Source: MFD04580-c1 sp963702995 (GTDB lineage: Bacteria; Planctomycetota; Phycisphaerae; Tepidisphaerales; Tepidisphaeraceae). Taken from it: 64,000 nt of DNA. The stretch is from assembly GCA_963702995.1 (NCBI GenBank), contig OY969783.1:6758001-6822000 (forward strand). Direction: 5' to 3'. Shown piece by piece: positions 20,294 through 31,400 of this stretch. The position numbers were made by a program, and so were the translations under genes. The stretch's first letter is position 1, and each line of letters opens with the position of its first letter. Below the pieces are notes generated by a model. It made no database searches, was not told the DNA's origin, and saw nothing but the letters and a program-made list of their open reading frames with translations.

Positions 20294-23200
20294 CTAGATC
20301 CACCGCCTCCGAAGCATCCACATCTTCACAAGCTGGGCCAGCAGGACATAGCAGAAAAGCGTCGCAAGCAGGATCAGCCAGTAGAGCGGCGGGAGGCGCG
20401 TCAGGCCCAGCGCCGACGCGAACGGCGAGAAGGGGAGAAGCGCTCCCACAGCCATGATCGCGACGGAAGTGAGCGTCATCTGCCAACTCGCGCGGCTCTG
20501 GAGGAACGGGACCTTGTTCGTGCGAATCACGTGGATGATCAGCGTCTGGGTCATCAGCGACTCGACGAACCAGCCGGTCTGGAACAGGCTGATGTGATAG
20601 GCGTCGCCCGCCCGGCACTTGAAGACGTAGAGCATCACGAAGTAGGTCGTGTAATCGAAGATGCTGCTGATGGGCCCGATGAAGAGGATGAACCGGGTGA
20701 TCTCGGCGATGTTCCACGGCCGCGGGTGCGTCACCTGCTCCTCGTCCACGGCGTCGGTGGGGATGGGGATCTGCGAAAAATCGTACAGCATGTTGTTCGC
20801 CAGGACCTGGATCGGCGCCATCGGCATGAAGGGAAGGAAAGCACTGGCCCCCAGCACGCTGAACATGTTGCCGAAGTTGCTGCTGGCCCCCATGCGGATG
20901 TACTTGAGGATATTGGCGAAGACGCGGCGCCCCTCCAGCGCCCCTTGCTCGAGCACCATCAGGTCCTTCTCCAGCAGGATCAGGTCGGCCGATTCCTTGG
21001 CAATATCGACAGCGGTATCGACCGAGATGCCGACGTCCGCCCGGCGCAAGGCCGGCGCGTCGTTGATGCCGTCCCCCATGAAGCCAACAACGTGCTTTCG
21101 GGCCTGAAGCGCCCGGACGATCCGTTCCTTGTGGGCGGGGGAGAGGCGGGCGAAGACAACGGTTCGCTCGGCCGCGTTCTCGAGTTGCTCCTCGGACATC
21201 CCTTCGACATCGGCCCCGAGCAGGATCCGTTCGGCGTCCAGACCGACTTCGTGGCAGACCTTCCGTGCCACCAGGTCGTTGTCGCCGGTCAGCACCTTGA
21301 CCGAAACGCCGTGTCTTTGCAGGGCCTCGATCGCGGATTTCGCCGTCGGCTTCGGCGGGTCCAGGAAGGCGACGTACCCCTTCAGGACCATCTCCACCTC
21401 GTCGCTCCGCTCGTACGCGGGCCGCGGCGTGGTGTCTTTGTACGCGACGGCCAGCACGCGGAACCCTTCGCGGCTTAACGATTCATACTCTTCCCGAAGC
21501 TCATCCACCAGGATGGGCTCCATGGGGAGCACCTGGCCGTCCAGTTCAAAATGAGCGCACCGCCGGAAGACCTCTTCGGGCGCCCCCTTGGTCAGCATCC
21601 GGTGCCCTTCCCCGCGCTTGCGAACGACGACCGACATCATCCGGCGAACGAAATCAAAGGGGATCTCGTCCACCTTCTCGTATTCGTCCAGGGAGACCGC
21701 CTGATGAACGTCCCGATGCTTCAGAATGGCCCGATCGAGAATGTTCCGCAGGCCCGTCTGGAAGTGACTGATCAGATAAGCGTCGCGCAGGACATCGTTG
21801 GCCTCGCGGCGCAGCACGTCGCAGTGCTTCTCCAGCACCACTTCGTCCAGCGTCAGCGTCCCGGTCTTGTCGGTGCAGAGGACATCCATCGCCCCGAAGT
21901 TCTGGATCGCGCTGAGCTTCTTGACGATCACCTTCTTGCGGCTGAGGAGCAGGGCGCCCTTGGAGAGCCCGACTGAGACGATCATCGGCAGCATTTCGGG
22001 GGTGAGCCCGACGGCCACCGCCAGGGCGAAGAAGAACGCATCCTTCCAGTCGTGCTTGGTGACGCCGTTGATGATGAAGACGAGGGGGACCATGACGGCC
22101 ATGAACCGGATCATGAGCCAGGTGAAGCGGTTCACCCCCCGATCGAAGCTGGTCTGCGCGGGGGCGGCCGCCATCTGCTCGGCCATGCTGCCGAGGTAGG
22201 TGCGATTCCCCGTGGCCGCGATGACGGCCGTCGCCGTCCCGCTCTCGACGCTGGTGCCCAGGAAGCCGACGTTCGTCATCTCCAGTGGCGAGATGTTGAC
22301 CCGGCGGTCCGGAGCATCCGATTTTTCCACCGGCAGAGATTCGCCGGTGAGGCTCGCCTGGGTGACGAACAGGTCCTTGGCGGAGACGAGCCGAACGTCG
22401 GCCGGGATCATGTCCCCGGCCGCCAGATGGAGCACATCACCGGGGACCAGCTCGCGCAGTGGCAGCTCCACGGGCTTCCCCTGCCGGACGACCGTGGCGG
22501 TGACGCGGATCATCGCCCGGAGCTTGGCGGCCGCGTTGTCGGCGCGGTTTTCCTGGATGAATCGAAGCAGGACCGAGACGACCACCATGAGCATCATCAC
22601 CGTGCCGGCGCGGGTCGCCCGTCGCGTAGGAGGTGATCGAAAGGCCTGTCAGCAGGACCGTGAGCGGGTTCTTCACGGCCGTGAACAGGCGATGGCCCCA
22701 GCCGTGCTGCCGATCGCTGCCCGCCTCATTGGGGCCGAACTGTTCGCGCCGCCGCTCCACCTCGACGTGGCTCAGGCCGTCTGGCGATGTCTCCAGGGCC
22801 GGCATGACGTCTTCGGTCCGCTCTCGGGCGGACGACATCAGGAGCGTCGAGATGTGCCCCGCCACCGAGTGCTCGGCGGGGCGGCGTCGGAACTGGAGCG
22901 CTTCAAAAACGCGCCGCAGCAGGCGGCCGCCCGCGTGGCGGGGTCGGGTCGGGGTGTCGGGGCTGTCCCCCGGATGGCCCTGTGCCGGGTCACTGGAGGG
23001 GCGGCCGCGATTGATCGTGAGCGTATGGACGAACAGGCCGCTTTCCCGGGGCACGGTCAGGCGCACCTGGAAACTGAACGGTGCGTGAACGTCGGCCGTG
23101 GCTTCCAGGTAGGTGCCGAAGCGGGCGAAATGGAAGATCTCCCGCTGCCCGGTCGGCCGCTCCAGCTCGAGCGATACGCCGATCGGCGGCGATTCGGACT

Positions 23201-23369
23201 TGCCGTCGGGGTCATAAAAGAACAGTTCGAACCGCGGCGGCAGCCCGCGATGATAGATGCCGACCTCAATCTGGCCGCCGTCCGGTGTCCCGACGACCGC
23301 GCCGCCGTTGCGTCCGCGACGGCTTTCGCCTTTGGGAGCGGAGGGCGTTTCTGTTGTCGCGGCGGTCAC
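20294..23369 (-). CDS. mgtA: MgtA-type Mg2+-transporting P-type ATPase with long N-terminal extension (frameshift at ~22613)
   Basis: The P-type ATPase core is complete: TGES actuator motif (SLTGESLPVEK), phosphorylation motif CDKTGTLTLDE, nucleotide-binding KGAPEEV, hinge motif GFMGDGINDAPALR, and C-terminal helices with ANNMLYDFSQIPIPTD, a stretch typical of MgtA. It would import Mg2+ at the inner membrane. The frame breaks near 22613: one extra base between ATGDP and AGTVMMLMVV. Upstream the same frame stays open for ~250 residues before the normal MgtA N-terminus (PDGLSHVEVERRREQFGPNE). This extension includes a beta-rich segment, PPRFELFFYDPDGK...FHFARFGTYLEATADV. GTG 23369 is my preferred start. 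It might be a fused metal-related domain or a separate gene joined by another indel. Confidence 0.85.
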
Positions 23370-23671
23370 GTTCAACCCTCGCTCTCCCGAAGCCTCTCCG
23401 CGCGTTGATACAGATGCTCTGTGTCCTCTTCGCGACGGTGTACGCGCCAGCGGCGAGTTTACAAGGAGGGTGAGACGATCCAAACCGGGCAGCACGCCGA
23501 TTCTGGTGTTCGCGGAAGAAAGATTGGGAAACGGTCAACTTGACGGATGAAGTGGCGAAGACGGTCGATGCACGCTTCGGCCCTGTCTCATCCACGCGGC
23601 ATAGATCACGTCGAAAGCCGACAATTGAGGGATGACATGGCGGGACGAACAGCTTGGGCGGGGTGAAGCGG
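23370..23671. other. 302-bp gap without recognised features
   Basis: Between the mgtA start and a small minus-strand ORF. Short AT-richer segments (around 23510-23560) could hold the mgtA promoter on the minus strand, but no -10/-35 pair is convincing and I see no M-box-like or other Mg2+ leader structure. Confidence 0.35.
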
Positions 23672-23938
23672 TCACCGTCTTAGCACCGTTCCGAGAAGAA
23701 TGGCCTCACAGATCGATTTAGCCTCGGCGGAAGATCGAGCAAGGCCGGCCGGATTTGGGCTGCCGCCGTAGTGCCATTCCTCTGGCAGGGCGACGTACCA
23801 CGACCACCGTTGCCCTCGGTCTTCTTCGAAGGTGACTTCGGCCAGTCGCACCCCAGTCGGATCAGCGAATTCCCAGACGAATCCGTCGCCGGTATCGGCC
23901 CAGGAGAAGCGATCGAACCTTCCGGATGGGTCAGCCAT
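23672..23938 (-). CDS. Small hypothetical protein
   Basis: 88 residues from ATG 23938, Trp-rich (FSWADTGDGFVWEF, RWSWYVALPEEW) with a helical C-terminus (SSAEAKSICEAILLG). It looks like a real small alpha/beta domain because of its ordered hydrophobic pattern and plausible composition, but no family is recognised. The frame stays open further upstream into the tRNA-Ser gene; I reject that part. No signal peptide. It is downstream of two tRNA genes on the same strand and could be co-transcribed from their promoter. Confidence 0.5.
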   Translation of the reverse strand: MADPSGRFDRFSWADTGDGFVWEFADPTGVRLAEVTFEEDRGQRWSWYVALPEEWHYGGSPNPAGLARSSAEAKSICEAILLGTVLRR

Positions 23939-24144
23939 CGACCTAAGTCTACCGATTTCACCGTGGAACCCACGGCGTGTCGGGATCGGGGCCCGCTTAT
24001 CACCCGACGGAGCGTGAGCCGGTGGATGTTTGATGTCGCTATGCGCGACCGGCGTGCGCCGGCCCCGACGCCGTCCTCTGGCCTTGGCCCCATCAATCAA
24101 AACACCGAGCGGGAGCTCGGCGAGTCGGTCGCAGTCAATTCGAA

Positions 24145-24233
24145 CGGAGAGGGCGGGATTCGAACCCGCGATTGGGTTTAAGCCCAATACAGCATTTCCA
24201 GTGCTGCTCCTTCGGCCACTCGGACACCTCTCC
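24145..24233 (-). tRNA. tRNA-Ser (anticodon GGA)
   Basis: 89 nt. The acceptor stem GGAGAGG pairs with CCTCTCC; the anticodon stem CAGCA/TGCTG holds the loop CTGGAAA with anticodon GGA (reads UCC and UCU). A long variable arm (ATTGGGCTTAAACCCAAT) marks a class II tRNA, and GGTTCGAATCC is the T loop. The discriminator is G. The 3' CCA is not encoded (TTC follows), so it must be added by a nucleotidyltransferase. Confidence 0.97.
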
Positions 24234-24266
24234 AAAGCCGCGCGCCCTCCGCTTCAGCGATGGGAA

Positions 24267-24340
24267 AGGCCGGGGTGGGATTCGAACCCACGAATAACGG
24301 ATTTGCAATCCGTCCCCTTAGTCCACTTGGGTACCCGGCC
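24267..24340 (-). tRNA. tRNA-Cys (anticodon GCA)
   Basis: 74 nt. The acceptor stem GGCCGGG/CCCGGCC is followed by discriminator U, which is the key identity base for cysteinyl-tRNA synthetase. Anticodon stem ACGGA/TCCGT with loop TTGCAAA gives anticodon GCA. T loop GGTTCGAATCC. CCA is not encoded. It lies 33 bp upstream of tRNA-Ser on the same strand, so both are probably processed from one transcript. Confidence 0.97.
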
Positions 24341-24351
24341 GGGGATCGGAG

Positions 24352-24380
24352 AGCGTAGCGGCCTTTGGGAAAACGTTCAA
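24352..24380 (-). promoter_or_regulatory. Possible sigma-70-type promoter of the tRNA-Cys/tRNA-Ser transcript
   Basis: On the minus strand TTGAAC (24375-24380) is followed after 17 bp by TACGCT (24352-24357), with the mature tRNA-Cys 11 bp further on. Spacing is ideal, but the -10 matches the consensus at only three positions. A weak prediction based on position. Confidence 0.35.
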
Positions 24381-24485
24381 GTCTGGCGAATCTCTGACCA
24401 TGTCCTCCGGACGTGACAACTCGTTACTTGGGCGGCGTTTAGAAGTCTACCCCTGGATGGAGCTCGCCCGTGTCCAGGACACGCG

Positions 24486-25629
24486 TCACGCCGACTGGAG
24501 CGATCGGACGGGCTCGTGGATCGGGGCCTCGCGCTCGCGCAATAGGCCGCCGGGGCGGGCGTGTCGGACGGCGAGGATCTCGGCGATGATCGATACGGCC
24601 ACCTCGGCGGGGGCCTCGCCGCCCAGGTCAAGCCCGACGGGGCCGTGGAGGCGGGCAAGTTGTTCGGCGGTCGGCGAGAAGCCTTCAAGGTCGGCCAGGT
24701 CGGCAAGGATTCGGTCCCGGCGACGGGCCGGCCCCAGGAGGCCGACGTAGGCGGCCGCCGATTTCAACGCGGCGTGGAGGATCGGGAGGTCATCGGGGTA
24801 ATGGTGCGTCATGATCACGACCGCGCAGCCGCGCTCGAGGGGGACGCGGCCGGCGACTTCCCCCGGCTCGCAGACGACCCACGCGTCGGCGAGGGGAGCG
24901 CGCTCGGGGCAGGCGTAGCTCGCCCGGCGATCCACCAGCGTCACCTTCCACCCCAGCGAGCGCCGCCGTCGCAATCACGGGGAGGGCGTCCCAGCCAGCG
25001 CCGAAGATGACCAGCGCCGGCGGCGGTTCGATCACCTCGAGCAGCACCTCGACGGGCCCCTTGGGTTGGTCGTACACGGCGGTGACCGTGGTGCCGGAGA
25101 GGAGCGCGGCCATCGCATCGGCCGCCAGGTTGGGGAGGCGGTCGAGCAGGCGCTCGGTGCGGAACTCGATAAGGCCGCTCTCGTTCATCAGGAGGCGCGA
25201 GCCCAGCGGCAGATCAGGGGCATCCGATTGGAAGACGGTCGCCACCACGCCGCGATGGCGGCCGCGTTGGCACCTGCGCAGGAAGGGGGGCAGCGGGTTC
25301 CCGGGCGCCACGCGTTCGACCAGGACCTGCACGATCCCTCGGCACCCCAGGCCCAGTCCCCAGAGGCCGTCGTCCTCGGCGGTGGAATCGTATCGAAGCA
25401 GGGCGGGGCCGTTTGCGGTCAGCGCCCAGGCCTTGCGGGCGACGTCGCCTTCAAGGCAGCCGCCGGAGACCGAGCCGACCCGTCGGGCGCCGCCGGGGGC
25501 AATCAGCATGCGGGCGCCGGGCCGGCGATAGGCGGAGCCTTCGACGTTGACGACCGTCGCCAGGGCGGCGACCTCGCCGGCTTGCCAGAGGTGTTCGATC
25601 GCGTCGAGCGCGGCTTGCAGTTCGTTCAT
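24486..25629 (-). CDS. xdhC: XdhC/CoxI family molybdenum-cofactor protein (frameshift at ~24952)
   Basis: Around 381 codons. The N-terminal XdhC/CoxI domain has ATVVNVEGSAYRRPGARMLI and SGGCLEGDV; the C-terminal Rossmann domain has LVIFGAGWDALPVI and ends near EVAVSIIAEILAVRH. XdhC proteins bind and sulfurate the molybdenum cofactor and deliver it to xanthine dehydrogenase-type enzymes. An extra G in a GGGG run near 24951-24954 shifts the frame; removing it restores ALAGWKVTLVDRRASYA. ATG 25629 overlaps the stop codon of the upstream nucleotidyltransferase gene by four bases, so the two are translationally coupled. No molybdoenzyme gene is present in the window. Confidence 0.88.
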
Positions 25630-26264
25630 GACCCGATTCTCCCACTGTCGGCCGGCCTCTCGCCGTCGAACTGGCGCGGGCCGCGAGCGATCGCGGCGGA
25701 GTATTCGGCGGGGGTGTCGATATCGACAGCGGCCTCGGGGCAGTCTAGGGTGACGGTTTCCCGCGGGTGCGCCAAGATCAAGCCCTTGCAGCCGCGGTTC
25801 GGGCCCGTCGCCAGGAGCCACGGGAACGCCTCCTTCGCGAAGAGGGCGGGAACGCCAACTGTTCCCGCATACCGCGCGGCGACAATCGGTTTCCCGCTGA
25901 CCTGGTGCTGCTCGACCACGCGACGGAAGAAGGCGGGCTTCACGTAGGGCTGATCGGCCAGGGCGACAATCGCGGCGTCGGCCCCGGACGCGGCCGCGTG
26001 GGCAATGGCGACCTTGATGGACGTGCCCAGGCCCGCTTCCCAATTCGGGTTGACGATCACCTCGACGGGCAGGCCCGCCAGGAGCGCGCGGGTGGCGCCT
26101 TCATGAGCGCCCAAGACTACGGTCACAGGGCCCACGTCGGCCTCCAGCGCGACTTGGGCGGCATGGCGGCACATCGGCTTCCCATGAAAATCGAGCGCCT
26201 GTTTGGGCCGGCCCATTCGAGTCGAATTACCGGCGGCCAAGAGGAAAAAGCCGATTGCGGGCAT
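25626..26264 (-). CDS. MocA/MobA-like NTP transferase (molybdenum cofactor nucleotidyltransferase)
   Basis: 212 residues. The nucleotidyltransferase signature LLAAGNSTRMGRPKQAL lies at residues 8-24, followed by a Rossmann-type fold with VTVVLGAH, ALADQPYV (metal-binding Asp) and GVPALFAKEAF. MocA enzymes attach cytidine to molybdopterin for xanthine dehydrogenase-family enzymes; pairing with xdhC supports that role. A glycolytic or purine role for similar transferases is less likely here. ATG 26264 begins just before the motif; the frame is open far upstream but that part is antisense to the efflux adaptor. It shares an ATGA overlap with xdhC downstream. Confidence 0.88.
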   Translation of the reverse strand: MPAIGFFLLAAGNSTRMGRPKQALDFHGKPMCRHAAQVALEADVGPVTVVLGAHEGATRALLAGLPVEVIVNPNWEAGLGTSIKVAIAHAAASGADAAIVALADQPYVKPAFFRRVVEQHQVSGKPIVAARYAGTVGVPALFAKEAFPWLLATGPNRGCKGLILAHPRETVTLDCPEAAVDIDTPAEYSAAIARGPRQFDGERPADSGRIGS

Positions 26265-26601
26265 CAATCGAGGCACGATCCTTTCAGACGCCGGCGTCAA
26301 GGCCGACGGGGGCCGCTTCGACGGGGGCCGCTTCAGCGCGGGGTGAACAGTCGCGCCGCTGGAGGCCCGGTGTCGCCAGATCATATGCGTCGATCGGGGG
26401 CGGCGCGAACGTCGGACTTCGGATCCGATGGACAACGGGGGCGGCGCGACCCATTCGGCGCTCGCGCACGGTGCCGGTGTTGATAAACCTCTGCGATATC
26501 GAGCACGGGCGGGCTCGGGTGCTACGATGGTCGTCGTGACAGATGCACGCCTTGGCGAGCTATTCGCTTGCCGCGTGTTTGGACTTTGAAGGGTTTTGAA
26601 C
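26265..26601. other. 337-bp divergent intergenic region
   Basis: It separates the minus-strand mocA-like gene from the plus-strand efflux genes and so should contain two promoters. I see a small direct repeat of GACGGGGGCCGCTT near 26307-26335 but no convincing promoter or operator. No regulator gene is adjacent, which is unusual for an RND operon. Confidence 0.35.
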
Positions 26602-28409
26602 ATGGACGATCGATCCCGCACGCCGTCCGCGGTAATCGGTACGCGGCCCGTCGGACCGAAACGCGGGGGCACGCGTTGTGGCCCGGTGCGTGCCCTTACG
26701 CTGGCGTGTGCCTTTACGCTGGCGCGTGCCTTTACGCTGGTGTGTGCTTTTAGCCGGGTGCGTGCTCTGACACTGGCACGAGTTGGAGCGATTGGCCTGG
26801 GGGCCTGGGCGCTGGCGGGGTGTGCGCCGCCGGAAGAGGTGCCGCCGCCGCCGCCACCGACGGTGACCGTCGGCCATCCGGTCCGCCGCGAGGTGATCGA
26901 ATGGGACGAGTACACCGGCCACCTCGATTCGCCCGAGACCGTGAACCTGCAGGCGCGGGTGAGCGGTGAGATCATCGCCGCCAACTTTCAGGAGGGGTCG
27001 ATTGTGGAGAAGGGGGCGGTATTGTTCCAGATCGACGACCGGCCGTTCAGGGCCGATTACGAAAGCAAGCTGGCCGATGTCTCCAAGGCCGACGCCCAGA
27101 CAGGCCTGGCCACGGTCCAGTTCAAGCGGGCCGACGAGCTGCATCGAATCAAGTCGATCTCGGATCAGGACTATGACAATTCGGTGGCGAACCTGAAGCA
27201 GGCCAAGGCGGTTCTCGCCTCCGCGCAGGCGGCCGCCGAGACGTCGCGGCTGAACCTGGAGTGGACGAAGGTCGTCACCGCCATCAAGGGCCGGGTCGGG
27301 CGTAAGCTGGTGACGCCGGGGAACATCATCAACGGGGGCGCCGGCCAGGCGACGCTCCTGACCACGATTCAGGCGATCGACCCGATGTACTGCTATGTGG
27401 ACGTGAACGAGCAGGCGATCCTCAAATACACGCGGCTGGCACGGGAGAAAAAGCGGGTCAGCGCGCGGGATGCGCAGATCCCGACGTTCATGGCCCTGGG
27501 GGACGAAACCGCTTTCTCGCACGAGGGCGTGGTTGACTTCGTGAACAACCGCCTCGACCCGGGAACGGGGACATTGCAGGCGCGCGGCGTCTTCCCGAAC
27601 AAGGATGGAAGCCTGGTGCCGGGGTTTTTTGCCCGCGTCCGCGTGCCGGGGAGCGGACGCTACGAAGCCACGCTCATCCCCGAAGGCGCCATCGGGACCG
27701 ACCAGAGCAACAGTTATGTGTTTGTCGTCGGGCAGGGGAACAAGGTTGAGCAGCGCCCGGTGAAACTGGGCGCGCTGTTCGGCCGCCTGCGGTCAATCGA
27801 AGAGGGGGTCGGCGCGAGCGACCTGATTATCACCAACGGGCTCCAGAAGGCGATCCCCGGCGGGGTGGTCAACCCGAAAGAGCAGCCGATCCCTCCCGAA
27901 TGGCTCATTCTGACCGCGCCCGGCTCGGCGACCACCCGCGCATTCCCTGAAACGCGCGACGTCCCCACCACCCAGGGAATGCCTGCCCCGGGGGACATGA
28001 GCGCCACGCGTCCCGCGCCGTCAATGGCCGAACCTCCCGCGACGCAGGCCGCCACAAGCCAGTCTGCTCCAGCGCCCGGGCCACGCCATCTTCCGCGCCG
28101 GCGACACAAATCGCCCCTACGTCGCAGGCCGCCCCTGGAAAGGTGGACGCGCCGTTGATCGAGCTTCCCCCACCAACCGTGTTCATCCCATATAAGCGGC
28201 CGACCGCCGCCACGGGCCCATCGACCGACCCGTCCACAGCACCCTCCACGACGCCGCTGATCATGCCGTCCACGGCCCCATCGTCGAGCGGCGCGTTCCC
28301 TGGCGCTCGGCCGACGCCGCACGCGCGTGACGAAGAGGCCCGTCACGAAGCGGATGGTGGCTTTCAGGGGCCCATCGCGGCCGATCTGGCGGGGGGTAAC
28401 GCCCGATGA
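26602..28409 (+). CDS. RND efflux periplasmic adaptor (membrane fusion lipoprotein; frameshift at ~28083)
   Basis: About 602 codons. A lipoprotein signal ends in WALAGC (lipobox). The adaptor core shows YTGHLDSPETVNLQARVSG and FQEGSIVEKGAVLFQIDDRPF (lipoyl/barrel-sandwich half), a helical hairpin (~residues 150-215), ANKVTPGNIING-like second half and the C-terminal membrane-proximal part with GTDQSNSYVFVVG. A Pro/Thr/Ala-rich tail follows. One missing G near 28083 diverts the tail; in the restored frame the stop is at 28407-28409, overlapping the pump start (ATGA), which supports that frame. ATG 26602 has GAAGGG nine bases upstream; GTG 26758 is an alternative start. It bridges the inner-membrane pump to an outer-membrane channel. 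Confidence 0.9.
26691..26780 (+). repeat. 18-bp minisatellite in the signal-peptide region of the efflux adaptor
   Basis: Five tandem 18-bp units at 26691, 26709, 26727, 26745 and 26763, e.g. TGCCTTTACGCTGGCGCG. The first three are nearly identical and the last two diverged. In the coding frame each unit gives six residues: ALTLAC, AFTLAR, AFTLVC, AFSRVR, ALTLAR. Copy number can change without shifting the frame. Confidence 0.85.
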
Positions 28410-31400
28410 ATTTCGCGAAATTCTTTATCGTCCGCCCGGTCTTCGCGATCGTCATCTCCATCGTCATGCTGATCGTCGGGGGGCTCGCGATCTTCACGCT
28501 GCCGATCGCCCAGTACCCGGAGATCGCCCCGCCGACGGTCGTGGTGACCGCCAGCTACCCCGGCGCCAACGCGGACGTGGTGGCCAAGACCGTCTCGACG
28601 CCGATCGAGCAGCAGATCAACGGCGTCGAGAACATGCTCTACATGTCGAGCCAGTGCACGAACGACGGCAACATGCGGTTGACCGTCACGTTCAAGCTGG
28701 GGACCAACCTCGATATCGCCCAGGTGCAGGTGCAGAACCGCGTGTCGATCGCCCAGCCGCTCCTGCCGGCCGACGTGCGGCAGCTCGGCGTGACGGTGAA
28801 GAAAAGCTCTCCCGACATCACCCTGGTCGTCCAGCTCTACTCCCCCAAGAACCAGTACGACCAGCTCTACATGAGCAATTACGCGCTGCTCCACCTGCGC
28901 GACCCGCTGGCCCGACTGCCGGGCGTGGGCGATATCTTCCTGTTTGGCGCGCGCGACTACTCCATGCGGCTCTGGCTCGACCCCCAAAAAATGGCGTCCC
29001 GCGGGATGACGGTGGGGGACCTGAGCCAGGCGATCCAGGAACAGAATATCCAGGTGGCGGCCGGCATCGTCGGCGGGCAGCCGCTCCCGCCCCATACCAC
29101 TGACTTCCAGTTAACCGTCAACGCCCAGGGGCGGCTCACCGACCCGAAAGAGTTCGCCGAGATCGTGGTTAAGACAGGGGCCGACGGGCAGGTCACCCGG
29201 GTGAAGGACATCGCTCGCGTCGAGCTTGGGGCGGCCGACTACAGCGTCAGCGCCTACCTCAACGGCCAGCCATCGGTCGCGCTGCCGATCTTCCAGCTTC
29301 CCGGTTCCAACGCGATCCAGACGGCCGACAAGGTAAAGGCCCTGATGAAGCAGTTGCGGGCCCAGCCGGACTGGCCGCAGGGGCTCGAATACGACACGCC
29401 CTACGACACCACGCTCTTCGTTAAGGAATCGATCAACGATGTCGTGAAGACACTATTCGAGGCGATCCTGCTCGTGGTGATCGTCGTGCTCGTGTTCCTC
29501 CAGAGCTGGCGCGCGACGATCATCCCGTTGCTGGCCATCCCCGTCTCTCTGATCGGCACCTGCGCCGTGATGAAAGCGATCGGGTTCTCCCTGAACAACC
29601 TGTCGCTCTTTGGGCTGGTGCTGGCGATCGGCATCGTTGTCGATGATGCGATCGTCGTGGTTGAGAACATCGAACGGTGGATCGAGCGGGGCCTGTCGCC
29701 AACGGCGGCCGCGTTCAAGGCGATGGAGGAAGTGACCGGAGCTGTCATCGCGATCGCTTTCGGGCTAACGGCGGTCTTCGTCCCGGTTGCGTTCGTGAGT
29801 GGCATCACCGGGCAGTTCTACCGGCAGTTCGCTTTGACGATCGCCGTCTCCACGCTGATCTCCGCGTTCAATTCTCTGACGCTAAGCCCGGCGATGGGGG
29901 CGCTGCTGCTGCGGCCGCGTGAGGGGAAGCAGGATTTTCTGACCAATGCCCTCCAGTTTGTCCTTGGATGGTTCTTCCGACTCTTTAACAAGACGCTCGA
30001 CCTGACGACCAACGGCTACGGCGCGATCGCCCGGCGACTTCTGCGGGTGAGCGCTCTTGCGCTCGTCGCCTACCTGGGCCTGCTTTTCCTCACCTATCGC
30101 GGCTTCACGAAGGTGCCGTCGGGGTTCATCCCGCAGCAGGACCTTGGGTATGTGATCGTCAACCTGCAGATGCCCGACGCGGCCGCCTTCGATCGGACCG
30201 ACGCCACGCTAGGCGGCTCGCCGAAACCGCCAAGTCGCTCCCCGGCGTTCACGATACGTTCGCCATCACCGGGTACTCGGTTCTGACCGGGACCAACCAG
30301 CCCAACTCGGGCGCGATGTTCGTCGTGCTGGACGCGTTCGATAAGCGTGTCGGCCACCCGGAGATGTCGGCGAACGGCGTTGTCGCCGAGCTCCAGAAGC
30401 GCTACGCGTCCGAGCAGGAGGGCTTTGCCCTGGTGATCCCGCCGCCGCCGGTGCGCGGGATCGGCACGGCCGGCGGTTTCAAAATGCAGGTGGAGGACCG
30501 CGAAGGGAAGCACACGCCGCAGGAGCTTCAGTCCGCCACCGACCAGTTGATGGGTGAGGCCCGCAAGGACCCAAGGTTGCGAGGGATCTTCTCCAGCTTC
30601 CGGGCGAACGTGCCGCAGTTGTTCGTGGACGTCGATCGGACCAAGGTAAAGAGCCAGAACGTCCAAGTGACGGATGTCTTTCAGACCCTTCAGGTCTACC
30701 TTGGTTCGCTCTATATCAACGACTTCAACTTCCTCGGCCGCACGTATCGGGTTGTGGCCCAGGCGGATGCGAAGTTCCGGGCGCACGCGAGCGACATCAG
30801 CGAACTAAAGACGCGGAATCGCGCTGGGCAGATGGTGCCGCTCGGCTCTGTGGCGACGGTGACGCCGGTGACCGGGCCGGACCGGATCAACCGATATAAC
30901 CTGTATCAGTCGGCCGAGATCAACGGCGCCGGCGGACCGGGCGTGAGCACCGGCCAGGCGCTGTCGATCATGGAGGGGCTGGCGAAGGCCAATCTTCCCC
31001 GCGGCTATGGCACCGAGTGGACGGAGCTTTCGTTCCAGGAAAAGGAGGCGGGGAACACCGCCATCTTCATTTTCCCGCTCTGCATCCTGTTCGTCTTTCT
31101 GACGCACTCGGCGGAGTACGAGAGCTTTTCGCTGTCATCCGCCATCATCCTGATCGTCCCGATGTGCCTCCTCTGCGGCATCGGCGGCGTCTGGATGCGG
31201 CACATGGACAACAACATCTTCACGCAGATCGGCTTCGTGGTGCTGGCGGGGCTTTCGGCCAAGAACGCGGTGTTGATCGTCGAGTTCGCCAAGCAGCAGC
31301 AGGAGCAGGGGAAGAACGCCTTCGACGCGGCCGTCGAAGCGGCTCGCCTGCGCCTGCGGCCGATCCTGATGACCAGCTTCGCCTTCATCCTCGGCGTCGT

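Noticed and set aside
23939..24235. Upstream extension of the small minus-strand protein into the tRNA genes
   Set aside because: It would translate the tRNA-Ser gene; the coding-like part starts at 23938.
26265..26984. Long minus-strand extension of the mocA-like gene across the efflux adaptor
   Set aside because: The extra sequence is the mirror of the adaptor signal-peptide minisatellite and has low-complexity Arg/Ala composition; the protein family starts at 26264.
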